Shown: positions 34,152 through 43,733, numbered from the stretch's first letter. The stretch: 64,000 bases of DNA from Petrotoga sp. 9PWA.NaAc.5.4 (GCF_002895485.1 NZ_AZRK01000013.1:1-64000); one strand, 5' to 3'. Numbers and translations are program-made. The notes: a model not told the origin generated them from the sequence alone.

Positions 34152-34299
34152 AAGAATTTTTCACCTTAAGTTATTTAATTTTTTAAAATTATATCATAGT
34201 TTCGGTTTATTCAGAAAAGCATTAATTTAAGGAAACGTTTTCATAACTTTAAAATTTAAATGATAGAATATTTCAAAATTACACGAGGTGGTATAACTT

Positions 34300-35619
34300 A
34301 TGTTTATTGGATATCATATATTAATAAAATTCTTTAAAAATGGAGATATAAGTAACGACCTTCCTAAGGAAACTTACAAGTATTATGAAAAAAATGCAAT
34401 AAATGGTGATTTACAAGGAATAATTGAAGAATTAGATTATTTAAAAGATTTAGGAATAGATTTACTGTATCTGGGACCAATTTTTAAATCAGAAACAACA
34501 CATGGTTACGATGTAACAAATTATTTTTCAATCTCTGAAAATATTGCATGTTTAGCTCCTCAAGAAAGTAAAGCTGTTCTACAAAAACTAATCTCTGAAT
34601 CACATAAGAGGAAAATAAAAGTTATTATAGATTTAGTTTTAAACCATGCTTCTAAAAACTATGATTTTAATTCTATTCCAAAGGAATTAAAGGTAAAAAC
34701 AGAGCCGCCTCAATCTGTTCAAGAAGAAAGATGGCAAAAATCTTTTTTATTCTGGAATTTAAGTGATGAAGATACGCAGGAGTTTTTGATTAGAGTAGGC
34801 GAATACTGGCTTACAAATTTTGATTTAGGTGGATTTAGATTAGACCATGCTTTAGGGTTACCACTAAATTTTTTAGAGAAATTCAATAATAGAATGAGGC
34901 AGATAAGAGATGATGTAATAATAATTGGAGAAGTATGGGAGGATGAAGGAAATAAGCAGGAAAATTTTAATTTATTGAAAACATTTAAAGGTAGAGATGC
35001 CCAACGTTTTACCAGTTTATTTGATTTTGCTACTTATGATAGTATTAAAGAAATTTTAGGTAATAAAAAAGGGAATTTAGGTGATTTATATAATCAAATT
35101 ATAATGTCAAATAAATTGAATGAAAATGATTTTCAATTAACATACTTTATTGAAAATCATGATTTACCAAGATTTATAGATATATGTAAAGATACAGAAA
35201 CTTTTAAGATCGCTTTGGGATTATTAATGGCTTTAACAGGGAATGTTATTTTAGAATATGGAACGGAAATAGCTTTAAGTGGAGATCCGAGTATAGAACA
35301 TTTTTTCGAAAGTGGAAGAGTTGCTATGAAGTTTAAAGATAGTTGGACCGATTTAGAAAAAGAGATCTTTATTTACACAAAAAAATTAATAAATTTACGA
35401 AAAAACTATAGTTGTCTTTCAGAAGGGACATACAAACTTATAAGATGTGAAGAAGATTTGCTCATGTTCAATAAAAATCAAGATAATACAAATGAATTAA
35501 CTATAGCAATTTATTTAGGAAAAGAATCGTATAAATTAGAAAAAAAATTCAAAGATATAATAAGTGGTCAAGAATTAATGGCAATAAAAAAGGGAATTTA
35601 TTATTTGAGAGAAATCTAA
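34300..35619 (+). CDS. Glycoside hydrolase family 13 alpha-amylase-type protein
   Basis: A 439-residue cytoplasmic (no signal peptide) TIM-barrel enzyme of the GH13 superfamily. The four conserved regions are VIIDLVLNHAS, GGFRLDHALG (nucleophile Asp), IIGEVWED (acid Glu) and FIENHDLPRF (transition-state Asp). It would act on alpha-glucosides or short maltodextrins. The domain after the barrel is short (about 80 residues). The ACGAGGTGG site supports the ATG. Its last 4 bases overlap the convergent HAD gene. Confidence 0.92.
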   Translation: MFIGYHILIKFFKNGDISNDLPKETYKYYEKNAINGDLQGIIEELDYLKDLGIDLLYLGPIFKSETTHGYDVTNYFSISENIACLAPQESKAVLQKLISESHKRKIKVIIDLVLNHASKNYDFNSIPKELKVKTEPPQSVQEERWQKSFLFWNLSDEDTQEFLIRVGEYWLTNFDLGGFRLDHALGLPLNFLEKFNNRMRQIRDDVIIIGEVWEDEGNKQENFNLLKTFKGRDAQRFTSLFDFATYDSIKEILGNKKGNLGDLYNQIIMSNKLNENDFQLTYFIENHDLPRFIDICKDTETFKIALGLLMALTGNVILEYGTEIALSGDPSIEHFFESGRVAMKFKDSWTDLEKEIFIYTKKLINLRKNYSCLSEGTYKLIRCEEDLLMFNKNQDNTNELTIAIYLGKESYKLEKKFKDIISGQELMAIKKGIYYLREI

Positions 35620-36326
35620 AAAATTTCTTTAAGTTCAAAGAGATGATTTATTTTCACAATATCTTTTTCGTCAATTAAATTTGAATTAATTACATCATGA
35701 TTTTTAAACCATATGGCGTTAATACCAAATTTTAGAGCTGGAAGAATATCGTTCTCTAAATCATCACCCACGTATACTATTTCTTCTTTGGGTCTTGCCG
35801 CTTTGTAAACGGCATAATTAAATATTTTTTCATCAGGCTTTGGGAAACCTGTTTCATCAGATGTAACTAAAATGTTAAAATAAAAATCTATTCCAGAGTT
35901 TCTCATCTTAGCGATTTGAGTATCTTTAAATCCGTTTGTTATTATTCCGAGTTCGTAGTCACTTTTTAAATAATCTAAAATTTCCTTTGCTCCATCTATT
36001 AATTTACTTTGATTTGATAAACTGTTTAAATAAAAATCATTCATTTCTTCCACCAAATTTTCTCTATGTTTTACATTCAAAGAATTCAGAGTTATTTCAA
36101 ATCTCAAAACCTTTAATTCTTCTTGAGTTATCATTTTTTTTCTATAAATATCCCATAACTGTTTGTTAATCTTATGATATGAATAGATAAAATCTTCTAA
36201 AGGTATATTTTTTAATATATCATTATAGTGTTTATAAACTAGTTTTAAAGCTTCCTCTGAATTACTTTCAAAGTCCCATAATGTGTGATCTAAATCAAAG
36301 TAAATCATAGTTATATTTTCTTTCAA
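35616..36326 (-). CDS. HAD-superfamily hydrolase (YjjG-like nucleotidase)
   Basis: About 236 residues. HAD motifs are I FDLDHTLWDFE, II GIITNGF, III (K at FPKPDEKIF) and IV YVGDDLENDILPALKFG. The FDLDHTLWDFE and GFPKPD context is that of YjjG/YfnB-type 5'-nucleotidases. A TTG at 36326 lies 6 bases after GAGGTG; a GTG at 36335 and an ATG at 36308 are alternatives. It follows the chorismate mutase gene and is probably co-transcribed, perhaps for metabolite clean-up. Confidence 0.88.
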   Translation of the reverse strand: MKENITMIYFDLDHTLWDFESNSEEALKLVYKHYNDILKNIPLEDFIYSYHKINKQLWDIYRKKMITQEELKVLRFEITLNSLNVKHRENLVEEMNDFYLNSLSNQSKLIDGAKEILDYLKSDYELGIITNGFKDTQIAKMRNSGIDFYFNILVTSDETGFPKPDEKIFNYAVYKAARPKEEIVYVGDDLENDILPALKFGINAIWFKNHDVINSNLIDEKDIVKINHLFELKEIF

Positions 36327-36348
36327 CCATTTCACCTCTTTCCTTTTG

Positions 36349-36711
36349 TTATTTTTTTGTTCTTAAATTTTTTGCGTCATGTAAATAAACAAAATATTGG
36401 GTGCTGCTTTCACAAATAACCAGCACCCGTATAATTTTTTTTGGGGAATCTTTAAAAGAAGCTTCTTCCAAACACATGAATGGAACATTGTTGAGATCTA
36501 ACTTTTCTCTTAAAATAGTAGCAGGATTTAAACTCCTAATATCTGGTGTTAATGAGAAAATCACCGATATAATCCTGTTTATTTTATTTTTCGATATTAT
36601 TTCATTCCACAGTTCAATAACTTTTTCTGTTAATTCTAATGGATGATCTTCTTTTAAAGAAGTTGCTCCTCTTATGCCCACTATTTTATAGTCTTCTTCC
36701 ATCTTCCTCAC
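36349..36711 (-). CDS. aroH: Chorismate mutase, AroH type
   Basis: A 120-residue enzyme that converts chorismate to prephenate in Phe and Tyr synthesis. AroH-class features are VGIRGATSLKEDHP with the active-site Arg, VIFSLTPDIRSLNPATILREKL, and VPFMCLEEASFKDS with the Cys and Glu positions of the B. subtilis enzyme. Length fits the class. The start may be GTG at 36711 or ATG at 36702. The two small-enzyme genes form a minus-strand pair with no other aromatic genes nearby. Confidence 0.92.
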   Translation of the reverse strand: MRKMEEDYKIVGIRGATSLKEDHPLELTEKVIELWNEIISKNKINRIISVIFSLTPDIRSLNPATILREKLDLNNVPFMCLEEASFKDSPKKIIRVLVICESSTQYFVYLHDAKNLRTKK

Positions 36712-36819
36712 TTCTCTGAAATAATTTAATAACAGATTTGATTATATTTTATAAATAAATTAAATATAAACATTTCAAAATTTTAGAAGATATAACTTTA
36801 ATGTATGCTATTAACCCAT

Positions 36820-38889
36820 TCACTTGGTACTATTTTCTAAATTTAATTGACGTTTTACTTTTACTATCTTATAGAACTCTAATTCGTCTCCCTTTGAAAA
36901 GTCTTCAAAATTTTCAAACTGTATTCCACATTCTTTAGGGGCGTCTACCGAATTGACTTCATCTTTGTAATGTTTCAAGCTTGTTATTTTTACATCGGCA
37001 ATCAAACTTCCATTTCTATATATTCTTACCCCACCATTTTTCATAACTTGACCTTCGTTTAACTGAACTCCAGCTATTTTTCCTACACCTTTTATTTTGA
37101 ATTCTTCTTTTATAACTCCAGAACCTGTTATTTCTTCTTTTTCTTCCGGTTCAAGCATACCTTCTAAAGCTTTCTTCAGATCGTCAATTAAATCAAATAT
37201 TATACTGTATCGTCTAATTTGAATTCCTTCAGCTTCAGCCATTTTAAGAGCTTTAGAGTCTATTTTAACTCTAAATCCTAATATAATAGCATCTGAAGCA
37301 GATGCAAGCATAATATCACTTGTACTAATTGTTCCGATTCCTGCGTGAATTATATTAACCTCTATATCAGGATTTTCAAATTTTTGAATTGCGTTTCTCA
37401 AAGCTTCTATTTCACCGTAAGTACTTGCTTTCAATAAAATATTTAATGTTTTTTTCTCTTCTTTTTCCATCATTTGCATAATATCTTCGAGTCTAACATG
37501 CCTTTTAGATACATTTTGAGTTTTTTGCGTTTCTCTTTCAGCAACCTTCTCAGCAATTTCTCTAACTTCCTCTTTTGAATCTAAAACGTATAAAATCGAG
37601 TGCATACTTGGAACACCGTTAAAACCTACTACTTGAACAGGAGTTGAAGGAGAAGCTTCTTTTATTGACTGTCCTTTATCGTTTATCATTCTTCTTACTC
37701 TTCCATATGTTGCACCAGCAACAAAATCATCTCCGATTTTCAATATTCCATCTTTTACTATAACTGTTCCTAAGGGCCCCATAGCTTTGTCTATGCGACT
37801 TTCAATTATTACAGCCCTTGCGGTTCCATCAGGTATGCATTTTATATCTTGCATTTCAGCAACTAAGAGTATCATTTCCAAAAGATCATCTATTCCTTGA
37901 GATGTCTTTGCAGAAATAGGAACAGTTATAGTATCTCCTCCCCAATCTTCGGGAACGAGATTCAATTTAGAGATCATTTGTTGTTTAGTTAGGTCTACAT
38001 TTGCATTTGGTTTATCAATTTTATTTATTGCTACTATTACAGGGACATTCGCGCTTTTTGCATGATTATATGCTTCGATTGTTTGAGGCATTACTCCATC
38101 GTCTGCAGCAATCACTAAAATCACAATATCAGTTACTTGTGCCCCTCTTGCTCTCATTTCAGTAAAAGCTTCGTGACCCGGAGTATCTATAAAAGTTATT
38201 TTTTGATTTTTGTATTCTATTTGATAAGCTCCTATAGATTGAGTTATTCCCCCTTCTTCTTTTTCCGCTACATGTGTATGTCGTATTTTATCTAAAAGAG
38301 TTGTTTTACCATGATCAACGTGTCCCATTATTGTAACAACAGGAGGCCTATTAACTAATCTATCTTTTTCTTTTTCGTAAATCTCATTCCACCTTTTTGC
38401 TAAAATTTCTTCGATATCTTCTTCTCCTTCTTTTTCAGATAATTTTTGAGCCTTTTCAAAATTTAAAATAACATTATAATTAGAAGCTATCTTTTCAGCC
38501 ATTGGCTTTTCTAACTTTTGACCGGGCCTTAAGGCTATTCCTTTCATAAACATATCTGCGATTATTTGATTTTGTTCTAAGTTTAAAACCTCTGCCAACC
38601 TATCAAGAGTTAAATCTGCTTCTGAAATTGATGCTTCCTTTATTTCTTGTTCCTTAATTGATTCCTCTGATTTAGATTCGATTTCAACAGTTGATTTTTC
38701 TTTATTTTCACCTTTTTTTAATTGTCTTTCTTCCTCAATTAGTTCTCTAATAGTTTCCACTGTTTCTTCTTCCAAAGTACTCATATGACTTCGAACTTTT
38801 ATATCCAATTGCTCTTCTAAAAACTCCATGAGTTCCTTTGAGTTCATTCCTAAATCTTTTGCTAATTCGTATACTCGAGTCTTCGACAC
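36820..38889 (-). CDS. infB: Translation initiation factor IF-2
   Basis: A 689-residue GTPase that places initiator tRNA on the 30S subunit. The N-terminal IF2_N region (VYELAKDLGMNSKELMEFL) and a short acidic linker come first. The GTP-binding domain follows (G1 GHVDHGKTT, G3 DTPGHEAF, G4 NKID), then the C-terminal beta barrels and fMet-tRNA domain (CGIQFENFEDFSKGD). The start is a GTG that adjoins the previous stop, with GGAGGTGG inside the upstream gene. Neither nusA nor rbfA is next to it, unlike many genomes. Confidence 0.96.
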   Translation of the reverse strand: MSKTRVYELAKDLGMNSKELMEFLEEQLDIKVRSHMSTLEEETVETIRELIEEERQLKKGENKEKSTVEIESKSEESIKEQEIKEASISEADLTLDRLAEVLNLEQNQIIADMFMKGIALRPGQKLEKPMAEKIASNYNVILNFEKAQKLSEKEGEEDIEEILAKRWNEIYEKEKDRLVNRPPVVTIMGHVDHGKTTLLDKIRHTHVAEKEEGGITQSIGAYQIEYKNQKITFIDTPGHEAFTEMRARGAQVTDIVILVIAADDGVMPQTIEAYNHAKSANVPVIVAINKIDKPNANVDLTKQQMISKLNLVPEDWGGDTITVPISAKTSQGIDDLLEMILLVAEMQDIKCIPDGTARAVIIESRIDKAMGPLGTVIVKDGILKIGDDFVAGATYGRVRRMINDKGQSIKEASPSTPVQVVGFNGVPSMHSILYVLDSKEEVREIAEKVAERETQKTQNVSKRHVRLEDIMQMMEKEEKKTLNILLKASTYGEIEALRNAIQKFENPDIEVNIIHAGIGTISTSDIMLASASDAIILGFRVKIDSKALKMAEAEGIQIRRYSIIFDLIDDLKKALEGMLEPEEKEEITGSGVIKEEFKIKGVGKIAGVQLNEGQVMKNGGVRIYRNGSLIADVKITSLKHYKDEVNSVDAPKECGIQFENFEDFSKGDELEFYKIVKVKRQLNLENSTK

Positions 38890-39225
38890 CTATGAACCAC
38901 CTCCATCATCACTTATTTCACCCAATATAGCCTCGGCGAGACTCTCGTTGGTAATTCCAATTACACTTATGTTTTCTTTACCAATAATTTTAGAAATTTC
39001 ATATTTTGTTTTCTTAATTTCTATATATGAAACTTTAAAAATTTCGCATCTTTTTAAAACATCTTTTTTAACTCTTTCACCAACATCTATAGGTAATAAA
39101 ATTAATTTTTTCTTTTTATTTGATTTTAAATAATTTCTTATTCCAATTTTGCCATATACAATACCGTTAGATTTAGCAGCTATCTTAAGAAACCCTATAA
39201 TTTTTTCTTCTTTTGGTACAGTCAT
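38890..39225 (-). CDS. YlxQ-like L7Ae/L30e-family protein
   Basis: A 111-residue small protein upstream of infB, the position of ylxQ in Firmicutes and other phyla. The L7Ae/L30e fold is suggested by IGFLKIAAKSNGIVYGKIGIRNYL, LILLPIDVGERVKKDVLK and SVIGITNESLAEAIL. It probably binds kink-turn RNA on the ribosome. Its stop abuts the IF-2 start, so the pair is coupled. Confidence 0.78.
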   Translation of the reverse strand: MTVPKEEKIIGFLKIAAKSNGIVYGKIGIRNYLKSNKKKKLILLPIDVGERVKKDVLKRCEIFKVSYIEIKKTKYEISKIIGKENISVIGITNESLAEAILGEISDDGGGS

Positions 39226-39331
39226 TTCTTAAGAATGCTCCTTGTTAGAATTTTCTTACACCTTTAATTATAACATTAAATTAATTTCTTTCAAAGTATA
39301 ACTTTTTTAAGTTTTTAAAGTACCGATTAAT

Positions 39332-39354
39332 CAGATAAAAATTATCTGTATAAT
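39332..39354 (+). promoter_or_regulatory. TATAAT box next to a 7-bp inverted repeat, upstream of the serine genes
   Basis: CAGATAA-AAA-TTATCTG (39332-39348) is a perfect inverted repeat that directly abuts TATAAT (39349-39354). It would sit between the -35 and -10 positions and is a good candidate operator. The -35 itself (ATTAAT at about 39326) is weak, which fits a regulated promoter. Confidence 0.5.
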
Positions 39355-39431
39355 TTTAAGAAATATGTGGTAAAATTTTTAATAAAATAAGAATTTTTTC
39401 ACATTAAGTTCATAAAGAGGAGGGATATTTA

Positions 39432-40580
39432 ATGGCAAAGATGCTTAAAAAGAATTATTTGATGACACCTGGACCAACGCCGGTACCTGTTGATATCTTA
39501 TTAGAAGGAGCAAAAGATACAATCCATCACAGAACGCCACAGTATTTAGATATACAAAATAAAGCTTTAGAGAACCTTAAGTACCTTTTTCAAACTAAAA
39601 ATCTTGTCTATACGTTGGTATCTTCGGGTACGGGAGCAATGGAAGCGGCTGTTGCAAATTTAGTTTCTAAAGGTGATAAAGTTATAGCGGTTAATGGGGG
39701 AAAATTTGGTGAAAGATGGTGTGAACTTTGCGAAGCCTATGATGCAAATTTGGTAGAAATTGATATAGAATGGGGAAAATATGTAAGAGCAGAGCAGATA
39801 AAAGACGCTTTGGAAAAAAATCCTGACACAAAAGTTGTTTTCACTACTTTAAGTGAAACTTCTACTGGTGTTGTCAACCCGATAAAGGAAATAGCACAAA
39901 TTGTTAAAAATACACAAGCTGTATTAGTAGTTGATGCTATTTCTGGTTTGTTAGCAGAACCTTTAAAAATGGATGAATGGAATGTCGATGTTGTAGTATG
40001 TGGTGTTCAAAAAGGCTTTATGATGCCTCCGGGTTTAGCTATGATATCTTTAAGCGAAAAAGCTATGAAACTTGTAGAGAAAAGTAATAATCCACGTTAT
40101 TACTTCGATTTAAGAGCATATAAAAAGAATTATCCAGATTCACCTTATACTCCAGCTGTTAACCTAATGTATCAATTGCTAAAATCTACAGACATGTTAA
40201 AAGAAGAAGGAATAGAAAATGTCTGGGATAGACATAGAATAATGGCAGAAGCTACTAGAGCAGGAGTACAAGCGCTTGGATTAGAACTCTTCGCTGAAAA
40301 TCCTGGTAATGTTTTAACCGCAATAAAAATACCACAAGGAGTAGATGGTGGTAAATTAATAAAGTTTTTGAGAGATGATTGGGGAGTTGTTTTCACAGGC
40401 GGACAATCTCAACTCAAAGGTAAAATAATCCGAATTGCACATTTAGGATATATGTCAAAATTTGATATAATCACAGCAATAAGTGCATTGGAAATGTCGT
40501 TAGAGAAGTTTGGTTTCAAAGTTGAGCTTGGTAAAGGAGTAAAAGCAGCAGAAGAAGTTTTCGTAAAAGAGGGGGTGTAG
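39432..40580 (+). CDS. Class V aminotransferase (serine/alanine-glyoxylate type)
   Basis: A 382-residue PLP enzyme of the alanine-glyoxylate/serine-pyruvate aminotransferase family. The N-terminus MTPGPTPVP, the [12 protein letters not shown] cofactor loop and [18 protein letters not shown] with the Schiff-base lysine are clear; [13 protein letters not shown] is near the end. It precedes serA with a 4-bp gap. It therefore probably serves serine synthesis in place of classical SerC, or serine-glyoxylate exchange; this is inferred from context. Confidence 0.9.
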   Translation: MAKMLKKNYLMTPGPTPVPVDILLEGAKDTIHHRTPQYLDIQNKALENLKYLFQTKNLVYTLVSSGTGAMEAAVANLVSKGDKVIAVNGGKFGERWCELCEAYDANLVEIDIEWGKYVRAEQIKDALEKNPDTKVVFTTLSETSTGVVNPIKEIAQIVKNTQAVLVVDAISGLLAEPLKMDEWNVDVVVCGVQKGFMMPPGLAMISLSEKAMKLVEKSNNPRYYFDLRAYKKNYPDSPYTPAVNLMYQLLKSTDMLKEEGIENVWDRHRIMAEATRAGVQALGLELFAENPGNVLTAIKIPQGVDGGKLIKFLRDDWGVVFTGGQSQLKGKIIRIAHLGYMSKFDIITAISALEMSLEKFGFKVELGKGVKAAEEVFVKEGV

Positions 40581-40584
40581 GAAA

Positions 40585-41517
40585 TTGAAAATACACATAA
40601 ATGATCCTTTAGATAAAGAGGCGTTAGAAAAGTTAAAAAGAGAACTTCCACAAGCGGAAGTTACATCAGAACACTTTGAAAAAGATATTCTAAAACAAAA
40701 AATAAAAGATTATGATGTTTTAATAGTTAGAAGTGCTACAAAAGTTACAAAAGAAATTTTAGAGCATGCAGATAAACTCAAAATTATTGGAAGAGCTGGC
40801 ATGGGTTTAGATAACATCGATGTGGAAGCTGCCAAAACAAAAGGGATAAAAGTGGTAAACACACCTGGTCAAAACGCTTTATCAGTAGCAGAATTAGTTG
40901 TGGGAATGATTTTAGATATTTATAGGTTTATAACAAGAGGTACAGTCGGACTTAGGGAAGGTAAATGGGAGAAGAAGGAGCTCGAAGGATTTGAGCTATC
41001 TGGCAAAACAGTTGGTATAATAGGGTTTGGATATGTAGGTAAACATTTAGCAAATCTTTTAAGGGGTTTTGGAACAAAAAATTTAATCTATGATGTAATA
41101 AAAGTATCTGATGAAGAATTAAAAAAATACAATGCTGTACAACTTCCATTTGAAGAAGTATTAAAAAATTCAGATATTATTTCTTTACACGTGCCGAAAA
41201 ATGAAAAAACTTTTCATTTAATAAGTGATCCACAAATAGATATAATGAAAGATAATGTTGTCATTATAAACGCAGCAAGAGGCGGTATTGTTGATGAAAA
41301 AGCTCTTCTAAAGTATTTAAAAAACGGTAAAATATTAGGAGTAGGATTAGATGTCTTTGAAGAAGAACCTCCAGCCAGTGATTTTTATAAAGAATTGCTG
41401 TCATTACCAAATGTAATTACTACTCCTCATATAGGTGCTTCTACAAAAGAAGCACAAGCAAGAGTTGGGATTAATATAATAGATAGAATTGTTGAAGAAG
41501 TAAGAAATCTAAAGTAA
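40585..41517 (+). CDS. serA: D-3-phosphoglycerate dehydrogenase
   Basis: A 310-residue NAD-dependent enzyme for the first step of serine synthesis. It has the Rossmann motif VGIIGFGYVGKHLANLL and the catalytic residues in INAARGGIVDEKAL (Arg), DVFEEEPP (Glu) and PHIGASTKEAQ (His). It ends after the catalytic core, so it lacks the ASB and ACT domains and may not be inhibited by serine. The start is TTG at 40585, set 6 bases after GGGGGTG. Confidence 0.92.
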   Translation: MKIHINDPLDKEALEKLKRELPQAEVTSEHFEKDILKQKIKDYDVLIVRSATKVTKEILEHADKLKIIGRAGMGLDNIDVEAAKTKGIKVVNTPGQNALSVAELVVGMILDIYRFITRGTVGLREGKWEKKELEGFELSGKTVGIIGFGYVGKHLANLLRGFGTKNLIYDVIKVSDEELKKYNAVQLPFEEVLKNSDIISLHVPKNEKTFHLISDPQIDIMKDNVVIINAARGGIVDEKALLKYLKNGKILGVGLDVFEEEPPASDFYKELLSLPNVITTPHIGASTKEAQARVGINIIDRIVEEVRNLK

Positions 41518-41712
41518 AGAAAATGTTTTTCATCATTTCTTAAAATTATTTTTAAAATTAAAATTATTTTTTTATGGTATAATATTTTTGTTTTGAATTT
41601 TAGATTATTTATTAATTGTAATGGCCTTAGAAATAAAGGCTGTGAAAAACGATTTTTGGGTTTTGGCATTTCTAAAGATAGTTATTACACAACAACGTAG
41701 GAGGTGTGGTAG

Positions 41713-41895
41713 GTGAAAATAATTATAGATAAGGAAGCTTGTATAGGGGATGGGATTTGTGAAAGTTTATGTCCAGATGTTTTCCAAATGAGCGACGATG
41801 GTAAAGCAGAAGTTATAGACGAACAAAGCGACGCTCCTTGCGTACAAGATTCTATTGACGCATGTCCAACTCAAGCTATAAGCATTGAAGAATAA
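41713..41895 (+). CDS. Single-cluster [4Fe-4S] ferredoxin with Asp in the ligand motif
   Basis: A 60-residue ferredoxin. The ligand loop is CIGDGICESLCP, with C10, C16 and C20 but D13 at the second ligand position, and C51 as fourth ligand. C43 is also present and could form a disulfide or lie free. The same Asp substitution is known in Pyrococcus furiosus ferredoxin. The GTG start at 41713 follows TAGGAGGTG. It stands alone and is a plausible partner of the Mbx-like complex and other oxidoreductases. Confidence 0.95.
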   Translation: MKIIIDKEACIGDGICESLCPDVFQMSDDGKAEVIDEQSDAPCVQDSIDACPTQAISIEE

Positions 41896-41924
41896 TTAAA
41901 CAAGTATAATATATTTTGGTTTAT

Positions 41925-41958
41925 AATAAATCGGGGAATTATCCCCGATTTATTATTT
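41925..41958 (+). terminator. Terminator after the ferredoxin gene
   Basis: AATAAATCGGGG (41925-41936) pairs perfectly with CCCCGATTTATT (41943-41954), loop of six bases, followed by ATTTA. Strong hairpin. Confidence 0.85.
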
Positions 41959-41973
41959 ACATTATATTTAATT

Positions 41974-42050
41974 TAGATACTTTATAAATGGAAATTTTTT
42001 AATAAATAGTATTTTAATTTATATGATTTCTAGACGGAGTTATTTCCTTT
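41974..42050 (+). repeat. Degenerate 5' half of the interspersed repeat, upstream of minD
   Basis: GATACTTTATAAATGGAAAT, then TTTTTTAATAA and AATTTATATGATTTCTAGAC, line up with the opening half of the other copies; the remainder is lost. It lies upstream of minD in the same orientation. A TATAAT at 42084-42089 follows. Confidence 0.45.
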
Positions 42051-42185
42051 ATAAATGTTTTTTTGTTTTAAGTTATTTTGTAGTATAATCAATTTAGTGA
42101 AATTATTATTTTTAGTTTGTTTTTCAAAATTATATTTGTTTAAATGTTAGATGGTGGGCAAAGTTTTCAAAGTGGAGGGGTTGAA

Positions 42186-43010
42186 ATGGAAAATACTAAA
42201 GTATTTGTTGTAACTTCGGGAAAGGGCGGAGTTGGGAAAACAACTATTGTTGCAAATTTAGGAGCGACTTTAGCTAAAAAGGGATATAATATTTGCCTTA
42301 TAGATGGAGATATAGGATTAAAAAATTTAGATATAGTTTTAGGATTAGAAAATAGGGTTGTTTATACAATAATAGATGTTGTAAATGGCAATAAACCTGT
42401 TATGGATGCCTTGGTTAAGCATAAACAGTTAAAGAATCTCTCTCTTTTAGCTTCATCTCAAGTGGCAAATAAAGACATGATTTCTCCTGAAGATATGGTT
42501 GAAATTGTTTCTCAGCTTTCTAAACATTTTCACTATATAATAATAGACTCTCCTGCGGGTATAGAGCGAGGTTTTAAAAATGCTGTGGTAGCTGCTCAAC
42601 ATGCTATTATTGTTACAACCCCAGATTTAACAGCTATAAGCGATGCTGATAGAGTGGTTGGTTTGCTTGAAAATCAAGGATACACGGAGAAAAACATCTC
42701 TCTTATTGTGAATAGAATAAAGCCAAAACTTGTTAAAAGAAATGAAATGCTTTCGGCAGAGGACATAAAAGATGCTTTGGCTTTGAATTTATTGGGAATA
42801 ATTCCTGATAGTGAAGAGATTTTAATATCTACCAATGAAGGTAATCCTCTCTCTGTCACTCAAGGGAACAGATTAAATAATGTTTTTAACAACATAAGCG
42901 ATAGGATTTTAGGCAAGGAAATTCCTTTAGAAAAAGATTTAAGTGAACTTGATCATGCGCCTGAAGGTTTCGTTGAATTTATAAAAAGACTTTTTCACAG
43001 GAGAGGGTGA
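42186..43010 (+). CDS. minD: Septum site-determining protein MinD
   Basis: A 274-residue ParA-like ATPase that carries MinC to the membrane. The deviant Walker A is VTSGKGGVGKTTIVANLGA, switch I/II are DGDIGLKNLDIVLGLENR and IIDSPAGIERG, and the C-terminal membrane-targeting amphipathic helix is FVEFIKRLFHRRG. The ATG at 42186 follows GGAGGGG and starts at the family N-terminus; the frame is open from 42144. It is followed by minE. Confidence 0.96.
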   Translation: MENTKVFVVTSGKGGVGKTTIVANLGATLAKKGYNICLIDGDIGLKNLDIVLGLENRVVYTIIDVVNGNKPVMDALVKHKQLKNLSLLASSQVANKDMISPEDMVEIVSQLSKHFHYIIIDSPAGIERGFKNAVVAAQHAIIVTTPDLTAISDADRVVGLLENQGYTEKNISLIVNRIKPKLVKRNEMLSAEDIKDALALNLLGIIPDSEEILISTNEGNPLSVTQGNRLNNVFNNISDRILGKEIPLEKDLSELDHAPEGFVEFIKRLFHRRG

Positions 43011-43017
43011 AGAAAAA

Positions 43018-43284
43018 ATGTGGCCCTTTACTAAAAAATCAAAGAAAACTCGAGAAACCGCTGTAAAGAGAATGAATTCTTTTTTGAATTCTTCAGAAAG
43101 AAAAAACAGTAAAGTTACACAGTTAAAGTTTGAAAATGTAGACGAGAAAGAATTAGATTACGTTATAAATTATATAAAAGATTATGCGGTTAAACATCTT
43201 TCAGTAAAAAAAGAAGATGTGAAGGTTCATGTTTCTAAAGATGGAAATTCTATAACCATTGTAGCTAATATTATATATCAATGA
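43018..43284 (+). CDS. minE: Cell division topological specificity factor MinE
   Basis: An 88-residue MinE. It has an N-terminal basic segment (MWPFTKKSKKTRETAVKRM), the alpha helix that binds MinD, and a beta domain with VKKEDVKVHVSKDGNSITIVANIIY. It drives the MinD ATPase cycle that sets mid-cell. Located 7 bp after minD, with GGAGAGGG as its ribosome site. Confidence 0.9.
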   Translation: MWPFTKKSKKTRETAVKRMNSFLNSSERKNSKVTQLKFENVDEKELDYVINYIKDYAVKHLSVKKEDVKVHVSKDGNSITIVANIIYQ

Positions 43285-43301
43285 AAAGGAGCCCATTATT
43301 A

Positions 43302-43700
43302 ATGACTTTTAGGTATTCTTTAATGACACATAAAAGAGAAGAACTAATAGATATATTGAGTTATGTTGAAGAAAGCATTCAAAAATCGAATATTGATGAT
43401 GGTATAGTTGTATTATTTGTACCACATACTACAGCAGCAGTTACAATAAATGAGAATGCTGACCCTTCTGTTAGAGAAGATATAATCCAGTTTTTATCGG
43501 AAAAAATTCCAAGAAGTAGAAATTATTCACATCTTGAAGGGAACGCAGATTCACATATAAAATCATCCTTAATATCGCCTTCTTTAAGTTTAATCTTAGA
43601 AAATGGCAAGTTAATATTAGGAACTTGGCAAACTGTTTATTTCTACGAATTCGATGGTCCAAGAAATAGAACTTTTTTTGTAAAAATTATAAGCTCATAA
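43302..43700 (+). CDS. YjbQ/UPF0047 family protein
   Basis: About 132 residues. YjbQ signature segments are VLFVPHTTAAVTINENADPSVREDI and YSHLEGNADSHIKSSLISPSLSL, then GTWQTVYFYEFDGPRNRTF. The family is annotated as secondary thiamine-phosphate synthase on the basis of complementation, but its true reaction is uncertain. The ATG at 43302 is 10 bases after AAGGAG; an ATG at 43281 overlaps the minE stop. Confidence 0.9.
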   Translation: MTFRYSLMTHKREELIDILSYVEESIQKSNIDDGIVVLFVPHTTAAVTINENADPSVREDIIQFLSEKIPRSRNYSHLEGNADSHIKSSLISPSLSLILENGKLILGTWQTVYFYEFDGPRNRTFFVKIISS

Positions 43701-43733
43701 AAATATATTCTTCTAACTAATAACTAACTAATT

